A stretch of DNA of 64,000 bases, from the NCBI GenBank assembly GCA_011800805.1, contig MPNW01000243.1:55586-119585 (forward strand), in the 5' to 3' direction. Positions 34,901 through 46,371 of this stretch are shown piece by piece. A model generated the notes under the pieces. The model saw only the letters and a program-made list of their open reading frames with translations, was not told the DNA's origin and did not search any database. The position numbers and the translations under genes were made by a program. Source of the stretch: Hirudo medicinalis. Its lineage: Eukaryota; Annelida; Clitellata; Hirudinida; Hirudinidae. Every line of letters begins with the position of its first letter. Position 1 is the first letter of the stretch.

Positions 34901-37900
34901 GCAATACTTGCGATGCATTCACGTTCCTTCATTTATGGATAAATAAGCCCTACATTAATAAATATTTGCAAGATAAATATAAATTTTTTTTGACAATTCT
35001 TTGTCTTTAAATATTCTTGATTTTGTCAATCTGTGTTTATATGATTTGAACAATCAATCATTTTGTGCTGCTAATTTTAAAGTGAACATAAGTTATTGAG
35101 CAACTGATGGCTTCTTGCTGCAGAGATACCAAGGACATATTAGTAGCAGAAGTAAGATGATCAAGAATGTCATCACCAACTATGAGATTCAAGGTTTCTA
35201 TGTCATGTTTTATATATTTTATAACATCTCAGGATTTAAGTGTGATGAATTTTACCAGATAACATATGTGTATTATATTTGCCATTTATTAGTGAGGTAC
35301 TATTAAATTTTGTGAATTTATAACAATTATTATTAATTTAATGATTTGTCGAGAATGGAAACCAACTTATAAGCTCGTTTTAAATAAGATCCATGGTTCA
35401 ATTGCAAATAATACACGATCAGGCACGATGGATGGCGGGGACGACGTGGAAGCAATCATCAATTTTATGAAAAACCAGTCAGAGTCTCTTGTTTCTGAAA
35501 CCAAATCTATAAAGGTTTGATGTTGTTGCTGAATTAAGTTTTAAAGCCATACAATAATGATTATGACGATGATATAACGAGTACAGTAAAAGTCAAGATT
35601 ATTTGTTCTTGTTGCCATCGCAAGTTCTTTTAAAAACTTGAAGTTTACAATAAAACATACCATGAATAAGTCCACTTTATCTTATTATTACTCAAAATAT
35701 TTAACTTTTTCAATCCGTCGTTAGGCCAACTCGGCCGAGACCACAGCAAAACTTCAGAGAGAACTTGATGCAAAAAGAAACAGCAAAACAAAACTTGAAA
35801 CAGAACAGAAACTCAAGGAGGATGCTATGGTTGGTCCCACTTAAAGTCCAGTTTCATCATTGGAATAACTTGTACTTACGATTCATCTTTTATTTATTAT
35901 TTCCACATTGAAGATCATCAAAGTGCATTAATTATTGCTGATCTGTGTCTGCTGCATGGATTTGCTAATTCAACTACTATTGTTCAGACTTACTTCAATT
36001 AAATAATTTTTATAAATGGCTTCAATTTTAAATAATTTTTCAGAGGAAAAATCGTGAAGAATTGGAAAAAATAAACAAAAAACTTGAAATGATGGACTCT
36101 TGTGTTTATAAGTTGGAAAATATCAGATTTGCTATTAACGATAAGGTTTGTTGTGCATTACAATAGATTAAATCAGTTTTCTAAGACTATTTTTCATTTG
36201 GTATGATAATGACCTATGCAATAATAATAAATATCCTTCTCAGGAGACAAGACTTGAAGCCTTCAAAAAGTCATTTGATGTTGAATCTTCAAGGAGTGAA
36301 ATTCAGAAGCTGCAAAAGGAGGCAAATGAGGTCGACTCCAGCATCAGATTACTGGAGTTTGTTGCATGTATTCATCACTTGTCAATGAATCAACTCATTA
36401 ATTTATGTTTGGTACATTGAAGCTTGGAGCTGAGCAAACTAAATCAAGAATTGACAGTCAGGACACAGTTGGACATGCTCAACAAGGACAGAATTGCCAA
36501 AGAGGAAACACTCAGGAGGCTGTGTGTGGCACATTAAACAATGTTTAGCTTAATAATTATAATAATATTAATAATATTGCTATTAATAATTGTAAGCATC
36601 AGGGGATCTCTGTAGCAGTTCAAGCACAGAGCTGCTTCTGCTTTAAACTTCCCTTGCAGGAACTCAACCCTCTGAGCTAACTAACAACTCAATAATTTCT
36701 TAATTGTTGCCTATTTTTATTGCTAAAACAAATTTACTATTTTTCAATAATTTGTCTCACTGGGCATAACTTATGGATTTCATTTCTTTATCTCATATTT
36801 TTAGGCTTGCTAAAAATGGAGACAACATGAAACACATTCTTGGATCAATACCAAATGATTCTTTTGGAAAGAATGTTGAAAAATATATTCAGTAAGTTAT
36901 TTCAGTGCTTTGATTAATTTCTGTATTTGTAAAGATAAATGACATCCATCATTTTGCTTCAATGGCTTGTATTTAAAGGGCCCAGTCAAGAAGGGTAAGA
37001 AACACCACAGATAGCCTGCAGCAGTTGAAAAATAATTTAGCTAAACTTGAGACAAGGAGGAAAATTGAACAGTTGGTGTATTTTTTTTAAATATTTGAAT
37101 TAATCATTATTTGGGAATTCTATTTCATTCGTGAAGATGAACATTGAATATTCAGTTAAAACTTTTCATTAAACATAATTTTTATTAATGTACATCTAAA
37201 ACACCTAAAGTTAAACTAATATGGTTTGGGCTCCAATCTGTATCCCCAGATATTTGTATGAGATGTTGAGAGACATCTATTGCTCTGAGGTCCTCGGTCT
37301 GCATTTGTTGTAAGACATTGGATTGACTACCCAGAGTTTTAGTTTGCAGTGAGTCTTGGTTCTAAGTGTGACATGCTGGATTGATTTTCAGTCTGGTGCT
37401 ATTCATTGTGCTCTCTAATTGCTTTCATTCCAATGCCGGTCCGTGACATTAACATCAGATCATCTCTGAATGCGATGTGGTTGCAAACAGTCTTCGAGTC
37501 ACTGCCAGCTGTGATCCCAGTTGATTGGTCCATTTATGGCGAAATGCTATTTTTATTTTCTCGGCCTCACAAGCATAAAAAGCACGCAACATCCAAAAAC
37601 CTCTCCAAAAGGTTTGGTGTCCATGTAAGGAAACAAAATCTCCCTTGGACATGAATTAAGGAAAGGAAGGCAGTCACCAAAAATGCAACAACACCGAGCA
37701 TCAATGATTAATGTTTTTGTAAATTTGCAGTCGTTTTCACAGATCTGTTCTTCTTTCAGTGGCACTTATGCTTATACTTACCCTCCATATTTTTTAAGAA
37801 TGCTGGAGAGCAGAAAACAAAATGTTCATGAGACTTGATCTTGGGATGCTGCAACCTCTCCATAACCTGAACAATTTTTCAGCCATCACTCCTCTCCAGT

Positions 37901-40900
37901 TGCGAATGGATCCTCATGGGTCTGAGGATGCAACCTCTGGACTGACTGGGGGCATCTTCAACCTCCACTTGTGAACATCTTGAACATCATATTTCGAGAC
38001 CTCCCTGTCCAAGTTGAAATCATCTGAGATTATCTCAATGGATTCACCCTACGCAGTTGTCACTTTTCCAGGCGCACAGATCTGGTGCTTTAAGTCCCCG
38101 CTCTATATGGCTACATGGCTCTATTTTTGTTATGTAGCCTTTTCCTTTCAGTATGTGTTCCAATCTTCTCATAACGACATTGTGTCTCTCATGTCATGGG
38201 CTATCCGTTCTTGGGCATTTCTGGATCATGTGCCCAAGAGATTGACATCCATCATCACATATTGTGGGAGCCTGCAGAAATGTGAATACCTAAGTCTGCA
38301 GGGCAGCAGCTTGGATCTTCATGCATCTGATGCATTGAGTGATGGAATTCTGGCAACAGCAGCTGCAATTCACTCATTCATTCCAATTCCCTTTGAAAAG
38401 GATCTTAATCCATACCCGTCTACGGTCTTATAAAGGCTCTCTGAGATTGCCTCTCTCCAGTCATGTTTTGATTATTATTGTTGTTGTTGTTGTCATCATC
38501 ATTATTCGCATTACAAATTGTGAACTAATTGTTGATCTCTTTGATCAGAGAGAATCTGCTCAAAAAGCAAGAGGAGATTAGAGGTAATTGTTAAATGTTT
38601 GTAAAATATAAACTTATTGTGTAATGCAGATCATCCGTTATTTTAAGGGTACGAGCAGAAAATAAACAGCGTCACTGATGGTAAAGATGTTTCTCATGGA
38701 CTCAATGATTTGTCATCGAAGCTTCAAATTAATCAGGAGTTAGTTTCGAAGAACTAAAGTGTCTTCTTTCTTTCATTGTGACTTCTTGACTAGGTTATTT
38801 AACGGCCGTTTGAATCGCAAAAACGAAGAACGTTGGGAATCGAGCAAAACCAATAACCATTTGTTAATTTTAAATTTGTTGAGTGAAAAGCATTTTGCAC
38901 ATTAAAATGCATGCTTTCAATTGCATCCCAAAAACTCCATGCATTGTAATATGTCAGAAATGAAGTTCCACCTGATAATTATTTTGATTTTGAAAATTAA
39001 ATTCAATGAAGCAAGAAAGGCCATTTGACTGCAATGGAATACATGTTCAAGAAATACATAGAAAAACTCAGAAGGCACAACCCTGACTGCCCTCTGTGTC
39101 ATCGACCCTTCGACGAGCAGTCTGAAGTCGAAGAACTCATTTCAGAGGTATCGTTAAAATAAATAAATAGCTTTGATATTATTTAAATTAATTAATTAGC
39201 TTCAATGTTATATTTCGCTCCACGACATCGATTTTCAGATGGAAACGAAACTTAATGTCATCCCTGAAAGACTGGAGGCCTGTCAAAAATCAATCTCAGA
39301 TACAAGTACAGATTATGAAAAGTGGTTGCAGCTCAATCCCATTCGGACCATGGTAAGAAGAATTTGATATTTTTTTTAAATTAATGAAATTTTAAGATTT
39401 CCAAGAATTTTTGTTGAGGCATACTTTGTTTTTTTTTCTGAAACCAGATGGTGACCTGTAAAGCTGAGGACATCCCAAAGGTTGAAGAATCCATCAACTC
39501 GCTAAATGCTGACATTTCAAAGCTTAATTCCCAGATATCAGAGGTGATGATTATTGTTAAGGAACTACTATATTTTAGTTTTTAAAGATCATTCTGAGTT
39601 TAATTTAAGATTTTAAAAATATTTTTTCTAGAGAGAAGAAGAGTTGGAAATGGATAGTAATGATGAAACGATGGCAAGGTCCCTTTCCTCGGATGCCTCA
39701 CAGATGGACAGACTCCAGATGGAAATGAATGAACTCATTAAAAAGATCAGCCTTCATTCATCCAAACTTTCACCTGGTCCTGGAAATTTCAATAAATCTT
39801 TTATTCATTAAGACTATTTATGCTATTTATTCGTCATAAAAGCAACCAACTATTGAATTGGCAGCAGAGATTGCCATAAAAATTATTGTTTAATACTTAA
39901 AAATCTTCTTAGATGCTTCTGGAAGATCAGTTGAAGGAGTTGAAGATGAAAAGTCAAGTGCAATTAGTTTAAAGTGAGTTTTTCTGCTCAAACAATTCAA
40001 ATGAATTGTTGTACATTCCAAGTTGACTTTTAGGGATTCATTGTGTCGGCAGTTGGAGCAGAAAAAAGAAATATTTGAAGGACATTCGAGCAAACTTCAC
40101 GGAATGCAGGATGAATTGCACAGACATAAAACCGAACAGCTGAGCCTAGAAGCTGATTTGCAATCGCAAAGCAAATTAGAATCCAACAGGACGACTTTGG
40201 TCGATGCTAACGCAAACCTCCTTTCTGAAATCCAGGTGATCCACTGCTTGGTTTTTTGTTGTAGTTTTACAGCTGGTCTCATGTGGTTTTGTTTATTCTT
40301 TTTTTGCAGGAAGCTAAGGACAACATACAACCCATTTCTGTGAGTTTTTAAGTAGGGTTTACTTAGATATTCTGCAGTCATCATGCTGATTGAAATTAAA
40401 CATATCCTCCAGGTTCAAATTGATAAGATTGTGGAAGAGAAAAGATTTTCAGAGAAGCAAAGTGAAATGAAAGTTGAAGAAATTTCAAAAAAGGTGGAAT
40501 ATTATAGTCTGATGTAAAATTAAATCTTAGACCATGTCTCAATATGCTTAATTTGTAAGTTATCTGGTATTTCTTCATGTTGGCAGTTTCAGTTTGTTCA
40601 ATGTTCAAAATATTGTTCGATGATTATTTGTAATTTTTAAATTTCTTATTGATTACAAATTATATATGAGCCAAATATGATCCTTTCAGCTGGATCAAGT
40701 CAATGAGGATTTGAGAGGCATTGTTAATCTGCAGTCAGAGATCAACAGGTTAGTTTTTGTTTTCAAGGATAAATGTAAATATTGAATTTTATATATTAAT
40801 ATTTTCAATGCTTGAACCAGATATGAGAGAAATAAATGCAGTGAAAGGTTGCAAATAAGTCACGAGAACTTAAAGTCTGTGGAGAATAAGATTCACGATC

Positions 40901-43900
40901 TGAACGAAAAAAAAACAAAGCTTATTGCAGTCATTGACCAATTGAAACAGGATGTTTCCGCTCAAAAGGTGTTTCATTATTACTTCAATTATTATATATG
41001 TGTTCAGCATCATTATTTCATGGTAATATAAATTCTGTGCAATATGTACAACAACATTAATTTACCTTGTTAGACACTTCAAGGTGTTGAGTTAGAATTG
41101 ATATTGGTGCAGGTTCAAATGAGAGAGTTTGAAGACAACAAGCAACTTTTGGAGAAACAGCAAGAAATAAAGGAATTTGATAAATCCATCAGATTGGAAG
41201 AAGAGAAGCTTGGAAATTGCAGTGTTAATGAATTAATGCAGCAGAAAAATTCACTCAAGAAGGAGAGGGAAATCTTTGATAAGGAGGTGATTCTGAATTA
41301 TACATGCAGATGTTATCTTCTTTGGACACACACAATTTTCTTGAGTTGCAAAGCACTTCAAACCAATGTACTAAAACACCATAAATCTATCATCATTTTA
41401 TAGAATACTAGCTTATTTAAACAGGCTTCACCAGTCATATACTTCATATATAAATTTAGCCAGCTGCTTTAAAAGCTGGTATGCCATTTAGGAAACAGTG
41501 ATAGTTGGAAAAATTGAAAATAGCACATTTGAGTTATTTGAGGCATGGCACAGAGAACAACATGTGCAAATTTCAAGTCACTACCATTCACCGTTTGGGA
41601 GAAGTTCTTGGGATGGACATACACAAGCACTTTCTGTTTTATATTATAGACTATTTATGAAAATTATTTTTCAAATCAATTGATTTTTTAATTTACTCTC
41701 AGTAGTCGGAATTGCTTTTAGTTAAAACTCTACTATAAAAAAGCAATTATGTTATTATTTGATAAAAAAAGTGATTGTCCCTGCAGTTTGTGCTTAAATA
41801 TACTCAAACATATCACCACTATCATCTGGGCCATTATGTGACCTCCTCATTAACTATTAAAAATACTTTATGGACTGCTCATTGATAATTTTTGTAGGAT
41901 GATCAGAATTTTTATTGACATTCATTCTTTGGTACTATTTAATTGTTTTTGTTGTATTCTGGCCTCAGTGATGTTATATAATTCTAATAAATTTCATATG
42001 TTAGGCCATTTGTTGTTCAAAATTATTGTTAACAATGGCAATTTAATTAGGGTCCTTTTGACAACTCAACATTTGTTTTTCAGATGGATATTTTAAAGAC
42101 CAGGAAACAGAAACTGGAAGGTGAAATAAGTGCTTTGAAGGATGAATTGTCGAGTGAATCACTTTCAGAAGCTGAAAAGAAATACAGGGACAAAGTGATT
42201 TCGCTCAGGGTGTGTTTTTTTGTCAGTTTTAGAAACTCTTGCAAGTGGCTAGGATTTAAACTAACGGAGCCCATATATACATATTTTCTATTAAGAAACT
42301 CTGAGCTGCAGAGCTCCGACAGGAAATCCTCAGAAATCCTTAAATCCTCTTTAAGCATTTTGGCCCTGATCTCCTGACACTCCCTGGGTTGGGCCATGTC
42401 CTGTGATTGGCCGGGTGTCCCTGCTGGATTGTTACCATTCACTTGCAGGCACTTGTCCCCTATCGCAATCTTTGTTTTCCTTGCCTCTTTCTTCGAAGGT
42501 CAGAACTTTTTTTGACTTTTCCATATCCTCTTGGGCATTCAATTTCCTCCTGTTAGGTCCTGATGCTGACTTGTTGATGGCTTTCCTGATGACATTCTTG
42601 ATTTCCTCTTAGGATGGAACGGCTTGATTGTTTGTCAGCAGAGGAACTGGGTCGAGCAGTGATCTCCCAAATCTGTAAGGGTCCTTGAAAATTTTTTGTC
42701 TTGCTTGCCTTCTTTCATTCTTCTTAATTCCAGCTTTTTCTGCTTGGTGAAAATCACTGACTCGCCTCTTGACATCACTCCACAAAACCAATAGACCATA
42801 TCTCTCACCCTCGTCAGCCTCCTTCCAGCGACATCGAAGGACTTTCTTCTCATTTCTGAGAGTCCCAAGTTCTTTCTGCTTTCTTGGTGGTTTTGGCTCG
42901 TTTGGACGCTTGATCAATCTGGGCAAAACTTTTCTAGGCTTGTCTGATAGATGAATTTGGCAAATACTTTTATTGAAGATTCCTTCATCATCTTCCTCGG
43001 CCATTGCCCAGCGCTTTGTCCAACTCATGCCACATCTTCTTGTTGGAAGGAAACTTTATCCTTTGCTTTGGAGGGCTCCACTGGGGACCAAAGCTGAATC
43101 ACATTCAGGTCTGTGGTTGTCTTCTGGCCTGATGCGCTATACGACGCTTTACCTGTCTGCTCATGAGAGACACCATACTGTTTTGCATTTGGACACCCCT
43201 CTCCTTGCTGCAGTTGATCTATAAACCTTTCTCCGAACAGTCTCCTACAAAAATACTTGCATTCTGGCATACCATTGTCCATGGCAAATTCCAAATTTAA
43301 AGTCTATGTTAAAGCCATGTTGATTACCATGCTGTTGTTTGAGGACTCATCACCCTCCTTCCTTTCATTGTATCATTGACAGCATAACATTGTTGTAGAC
43401 TACTGAACTTGCCAGCAGTGACTTGGAGAAATACTACAAGGCCTTGGACAGGTATGAAATATTTCTATCTTGGACAATAGCTGATCTTCACTTCAAATTT
43501 CAAAGATCATTCCAGTAATTGTGAAAATGATAACAAACTAAACACATTATATGCAGAACAATCATGTCTTACCACAATCAGAAGATGTCCGAGATCAACA
43601 AAATCATCCGAGAACTATGGAGGAATACTTACAAAGGACATGGTTGGATGGATTTAGTTGGCAGATGATTTGATGTACAAGTTATTGATAGAATATGTCA
43701 TCCTGATTAAAGACATTGAGACCATTGAAATTCGATCCGATGAAGAGGAAGGGAGCGGTGCAGCAAAGACGAGGAGGACGTACCACTACAGGGTCGTCAT
43801 GATGAGTGGAGGAACTGAACTTGACATGAGAGGCAGATGTAGTGCTGGACAGAAAGTTTGTTAAGAGAAGATACTTTTTTAAAGATATATTTAGCTTTAT

Positions 43901-44467
43901 TTTATGTTTATCAGGTTTATATATATAAGGCACCTCGACTCTATGCATAAAGCGCCATACAAATGAACCATTATTATATATCACTTATGTTTATAGATTT
44001 AAAGTTTGCTTGTTGATCCAGGTTCTAGCCTCACTCATCATTCGACTGGCACTTGCGGAAACATTTTGCCTCAATTGTGGAGTTTTAGCACTTGATGAAC
44101 CCACTACCAATTTGGACAGAGAAAACATTGAAAGTCTTGCCTCTGCACTTGCAGAGTATGTTGTTATGTTGAATCCTTAATGAACAACTGTAATTTTCCA
44201 TTAACTCGTAATTGTCTCACAGGATCATCAAAAGTCGTTCCAAACAAAAGAATTTCCAACTTGTAGTGATAACCCATGATGAGGATTTTGTGGAACTTCT
44301 GGGAAGGTCTGATTATGTTGATGAGTTCTTTAGGGTCAAAAAAGATGACACCCAGTGAGTTTAAAACAACTTTTAAATGTTCCTACTTTGTAACATAACA
44401 TCTTATTTATTTTAGTGGATGTTCAAGGCTTGTGAAGTGCAAAATTAATAATCTCCAATCCAAATGA
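31922..44467 (+). CDS. RAD50: RAD50, SMC-like ATPase of the MRN complex (multi-exon)
   Basis: RAD50 binds MRE11 and NBS1 to tether and process DNA ends. Exon 1 (31922-32050) begins [20 protein letters not shown] and ends in the Walker A motif GPNGTGKT; exon 2 (from 32112) continues [20 protein letters not shown]. Coiled-coil exons run from about 33000 to 42200. The zinc hook is in the exon at about 39024-39148 ([17 protein letters not shown], the invariant Cys-x-x-Cys). The C-terminal lobe has signature [10 protein letters not shown] at about 43830-43860, joined to [15 protein letters not shown], then Walker [12 protein letters not shown] and ITHDEDF. The final exon reads [16 protein letters not shown] and stops at 44467. 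Walker A, hook, signature and Walker B are all intact, so the gene looks functional. Several introns hold LINE fragments, two of them antisense to the gene. Not every small coiled-coil exon was delimited. Its 3' end faces the BIR-RING gene 245 bp away. Confidence 0.93.
33322..33390 (+). repeat. Tandem duplication in a RAD50 intron
   Basis: TTATTGAGAATATGTTCTCA followed by TAA-TT-TTGATTG occurs twice in a row; each copy contains the GAGAA/TTCTC inverted pair. It abuts the exon ending RTTSNNI, so the first copy covers the donor region. Confidence 0.7.
33640..34372 (-). mobile_element. RLE-type LINE, copy B, fragment in RAD50 intron
   Basis: Minus-strand pieces of the same family as copy A: 34372-34110 with [20 protein letters not shown] then LWKEVK, matching the region before the reverse transcriptase; 34089-33810 with [16 protein letters not shown] then [20 protein letters not shown], the start of the reverse transcriptase; and 33720-33640 with the hairpin and GGGGCCGAAATGTTCGG matching the conserved non-coding module. 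The rest of the ORF is deleted between the last two pieces. Confidence 0.75.
37206..38320 (-). mobile_element. R2-like LINE fragments in a RAD50 intron
   Basis: On the minus strand, about 38320-38160 reads [18 protein letters not shown] then [17 protein letters not shown], the C-x-C / H-x-C knuckle region of R2-like elements. Further on, about 37480 gives [11 protein letters not shown], corresponding to the catalytic F/Y-A-D-D loop, and 37240 gives [13 protein letters not shown]. The knuckle region precedes the reverse transcriptase in the direction of reading, the reverse of normal order, so two pieces were probably joined. This subfamily differs from copies A to E. Confidence 0.55.
41403..41690 (+). 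repeat. Dispersed repeat, ACTAGC head and TTTCAAGT...TTTGGGAG tail
   Basis: ACTAGCTTATTTAAACAGGC and TTCACCAG resemble the head motif described at 21190-21460. The tail ATTTCAAGTCACTACC, then CCGTTTGGGAGAAG, GGACATACACAAGCACTTT and TATTATAGAC has the form of many animal dispersed repeats. It sits in a RAD50 intron on the gene's strand. The apparent 61-codon frame is not a gene. Confidence 0.5.
42290..43330 (-). mobile_element. RLE-type LINE, copy E (N-terminal half), in RAD50 intron
   Basis: The minus strand carries [20 protein letters not shown] then [32 protein letters not shown] and, after a stop, [19 protein letters not shown]. These are the region just before and at the start of the reverse transcriptase in the family of copies A and B. 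Upstream frames (to about 43294) probably belong to the same N-terminal part. Disrupted by stops and truncated before the catalytic core. Confidence 0.7.
43920..43982 (+). repeat. Solo 3' tail of the L2-type LINE
   Basis: AAGGCACCTCGACTCTATGC then ATAAAGCGCCATACAAATGA followed by ATTATTATAT matches the 3' end of the LINE in the SCAMP intron (51640-51690). It lies in the last large intron of RAD50. Confidence 0.7.
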
Positions 44468-44712
44468 TAACTGAATGTTTCATAAAATATACACTGAAGG
44501 CAATATCTCTGTTGAAAAAATAAATGTTTCTTCAATAAAATGAGATCCAACATGGGAGGAACATTAGTTTTTTTTTTTCTTGGGTAGGAAAATGTCATAA
44601 AAAATTCGATATTCAAAGCTTAATAAAAATTAGTCCAGAAGCCTGTAACTTGTTTTTCATCATCAAGTTAAAGAGCACATTTGTCATTTATTGAATTAAA
44701 CTGGTAACTCAG

Positions 44713-45559
44713 CTAGGGAATATAAGTTTTTACTGTCCCCAATATTTTTTCTTGACAATGAATGCAAAAGTCCAAGCTTTCTGCACAGGCCTCACATGTT
44801 ACCAAATGCCTGCAAGGCAAAAAAAGGGTCTGAATTCTGTTTACTTTACATCTCCGGCACTGGAAGAACTTTGTCAACGTTTCGTTTTCTTTCTTCATGA
44901 GTTCGAGCTCTGTACGAAAAAAATGTTGCATGTTAGAAGAAAAGCATGTGGATGCCCAGTGAACCCAGGAAGTCAGGCGAGCTATTTGCTTGGCACTACT
45001 TCCCAAAGGCGGTTGTAGCTGTATGAATTAGAAGCACAGTGCAACCATGCAGGAAGCAGTTTTTATTAGACATGACCATATGTTGTAAGTTGATGAGGTG
45101 TTACAACATAAGGTGTTTAAGAATAGCCTTGCTTAGGATTCAACAGATTAAAATTTATAGTAAATTATTCTCAGGTAATCTCCAACCATACATACCTTGT
45201 CTTTTGTGGTGAGGACCATCTGGTACATCATCAAAAATACCATCAATCTCATCTTCTGATTCTTCATCATATATTTTGTGAAAGAATTTACATTTATCAA
45301 AGTGTTTTGACTCTATTTTTGGAAAAGAATCTTCGTTGATATCAGTTGATATACCGCACAGATAGCATTTCACGTCAGATTTTTTTCCGTAGTAGTAATA
45401 TCCATTTTCTGCCAACCTCTCTCTATTTTTATACAAAGTAATTGGTGCCAGAGTAAAGGTGTTTTTCCTTAACGAAAATGTAGAATAATCGTTTCGCGAG
45501 TCGTAGAGTAGATTCCATTGTGGCTTTCTTATTTCGTATTCTGTATCCATTGACCACAA
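44713..45559 (-). CDS. Small BIR-RING protein, inhibitor-of-apoptosis family
   Basis: Exon 1 (45559-45196) and exon 2 (44909-44713) join in phase and encode 186 residues. IAP proteins bind caspases or act as ubiquitin ligases through the RING. The N-terminal domain (about residues 20-85) has BIR features: RLAENGYYYYGKKSDVKCYL then CGISTDI, with a Cys-x2-Cys pair and a later His and Cys (SKHFDKCKFF). The usual Trp-rich DDPW-EH segment is absent and the last ligands are spaced H-x3-C instead of H-x6-C. An acidic linker (DEESEDEIDGIFDD) follows. The RING is of standard IAP type: FFQCRRCKVNRIQTLFLPCR then HLVTCEACAESLDFCIHCQ and KILGTVKTYIP. A longer frame upstream of the exon 2 acceptor is intronic read-through. 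A start at the second Met (MDTEYEIRK) is equally possible. Only one BIR domain is seen. Confidence 0.82.
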
Positions 45560-45902
45560 AAAAAATTATAACTTAACGAAAAGCTCGCCTTCGAATCAGG
45601 AATTCGCAAAATGAGCTGAAGACATCGGGTAAATACTCGTCCCCACAAACCACGGGAAATCCACTTCTTGAATGAACTGCATAAACATGAAGAAATTAGC
45701 TTATATAATAGATAATATAAATGTTTCGCATATTTTTTTTAGTACGTAAAATAGGATATTTGTGAGTTGGAACAGTTCTGAAGCGGAACCCTAATCGCAT
45801 CCAATAAGACGACAAAATGCAACCAAATGTAACAAAATGTCATTAGAAGGTGATTAGGTCGGCTTTTACCTGGTTTAACAGAAATGTAAATTAGCTATAA
45901 AC
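45560..45902. other. Flank of the BIR-RING gene
   Basis: About 340 bp of AT-rich sequence upstream of the BIR-RING start codon; its promoter should lie here. No core motif or gene was recognised. Confidence 0.4.
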
Positions 45903-46371
45903 CTATTTGGAAGATCGATGGAAGATGTCAAGTGCGGGCTCTGTGGCGGAACCGAGGCACTTTCCCATATGCTCACCATATTGCACACATGCCCTTGCCA
46001 ACAGTCGGTATTCGTGGCGACATAACCCAGCCTGGGTTACCCAGGGTCCTTCGAGAAGTGTGTGAGGCCGCAAAAGCAGCAGTTTCCAAAGCAAACTCGC
46101 GCACGATCGCAAATCAGCAGATTTATTTTTTGCGAGAGGGCTTCATTCCGGTGGAGCTGACGGTCCCTTTGGAGGGCAGACTTGAATAACGAAATATGCT
46201 CAAAGCAGAAAAGAATGAGGAAGCGAAAGAATATCTGATAGACCTTTTCCCCCATCAAGGTTGGCGAAAGGGACATAATCGGCAAGTCAACTCACTTCCC
46301 TCATTAAGATAAACCATCTAGCCGGCAGATATCAAGGATGTCGGAGGCTACATTTTTTACTTCCTTGAAAA
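45903..46371 (+). mobile_element. RLE-type LINE, copy D (C-terminal fragment)
   Basis: Frames in order give VKCGLCGGTEALSHML (knuckle), then VCEAAKAAVSKANSRTIANQ with QIYFLREGF matching the helical segment VEATTMAVARENSRKIILQR of copy C, then ELTVPLE (the endonuclease motif E-x-T-V-P) and LFPHQGWRKGH from the segment after the nuclease. Frameshifts separate them. The copy stops exactly where the hAT remnant begins. Confidence 0.7.

Noticed and set aside
38014..38433. Plus-strand 139-codon frame in a RAD50 intron
   Set aside because: The minus strand here reads as the knuckle region of an R2-like LINE, so the plus frame is its shadow.
44910..45006. Extended N-terminus of the RING exon (MGSSAKQIARL...)
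   Set aside because: A strong acceptor (TTTTTTTCGTACAG) at 44910 joins in phase with the BIR exon; the sequence before it is intronic.
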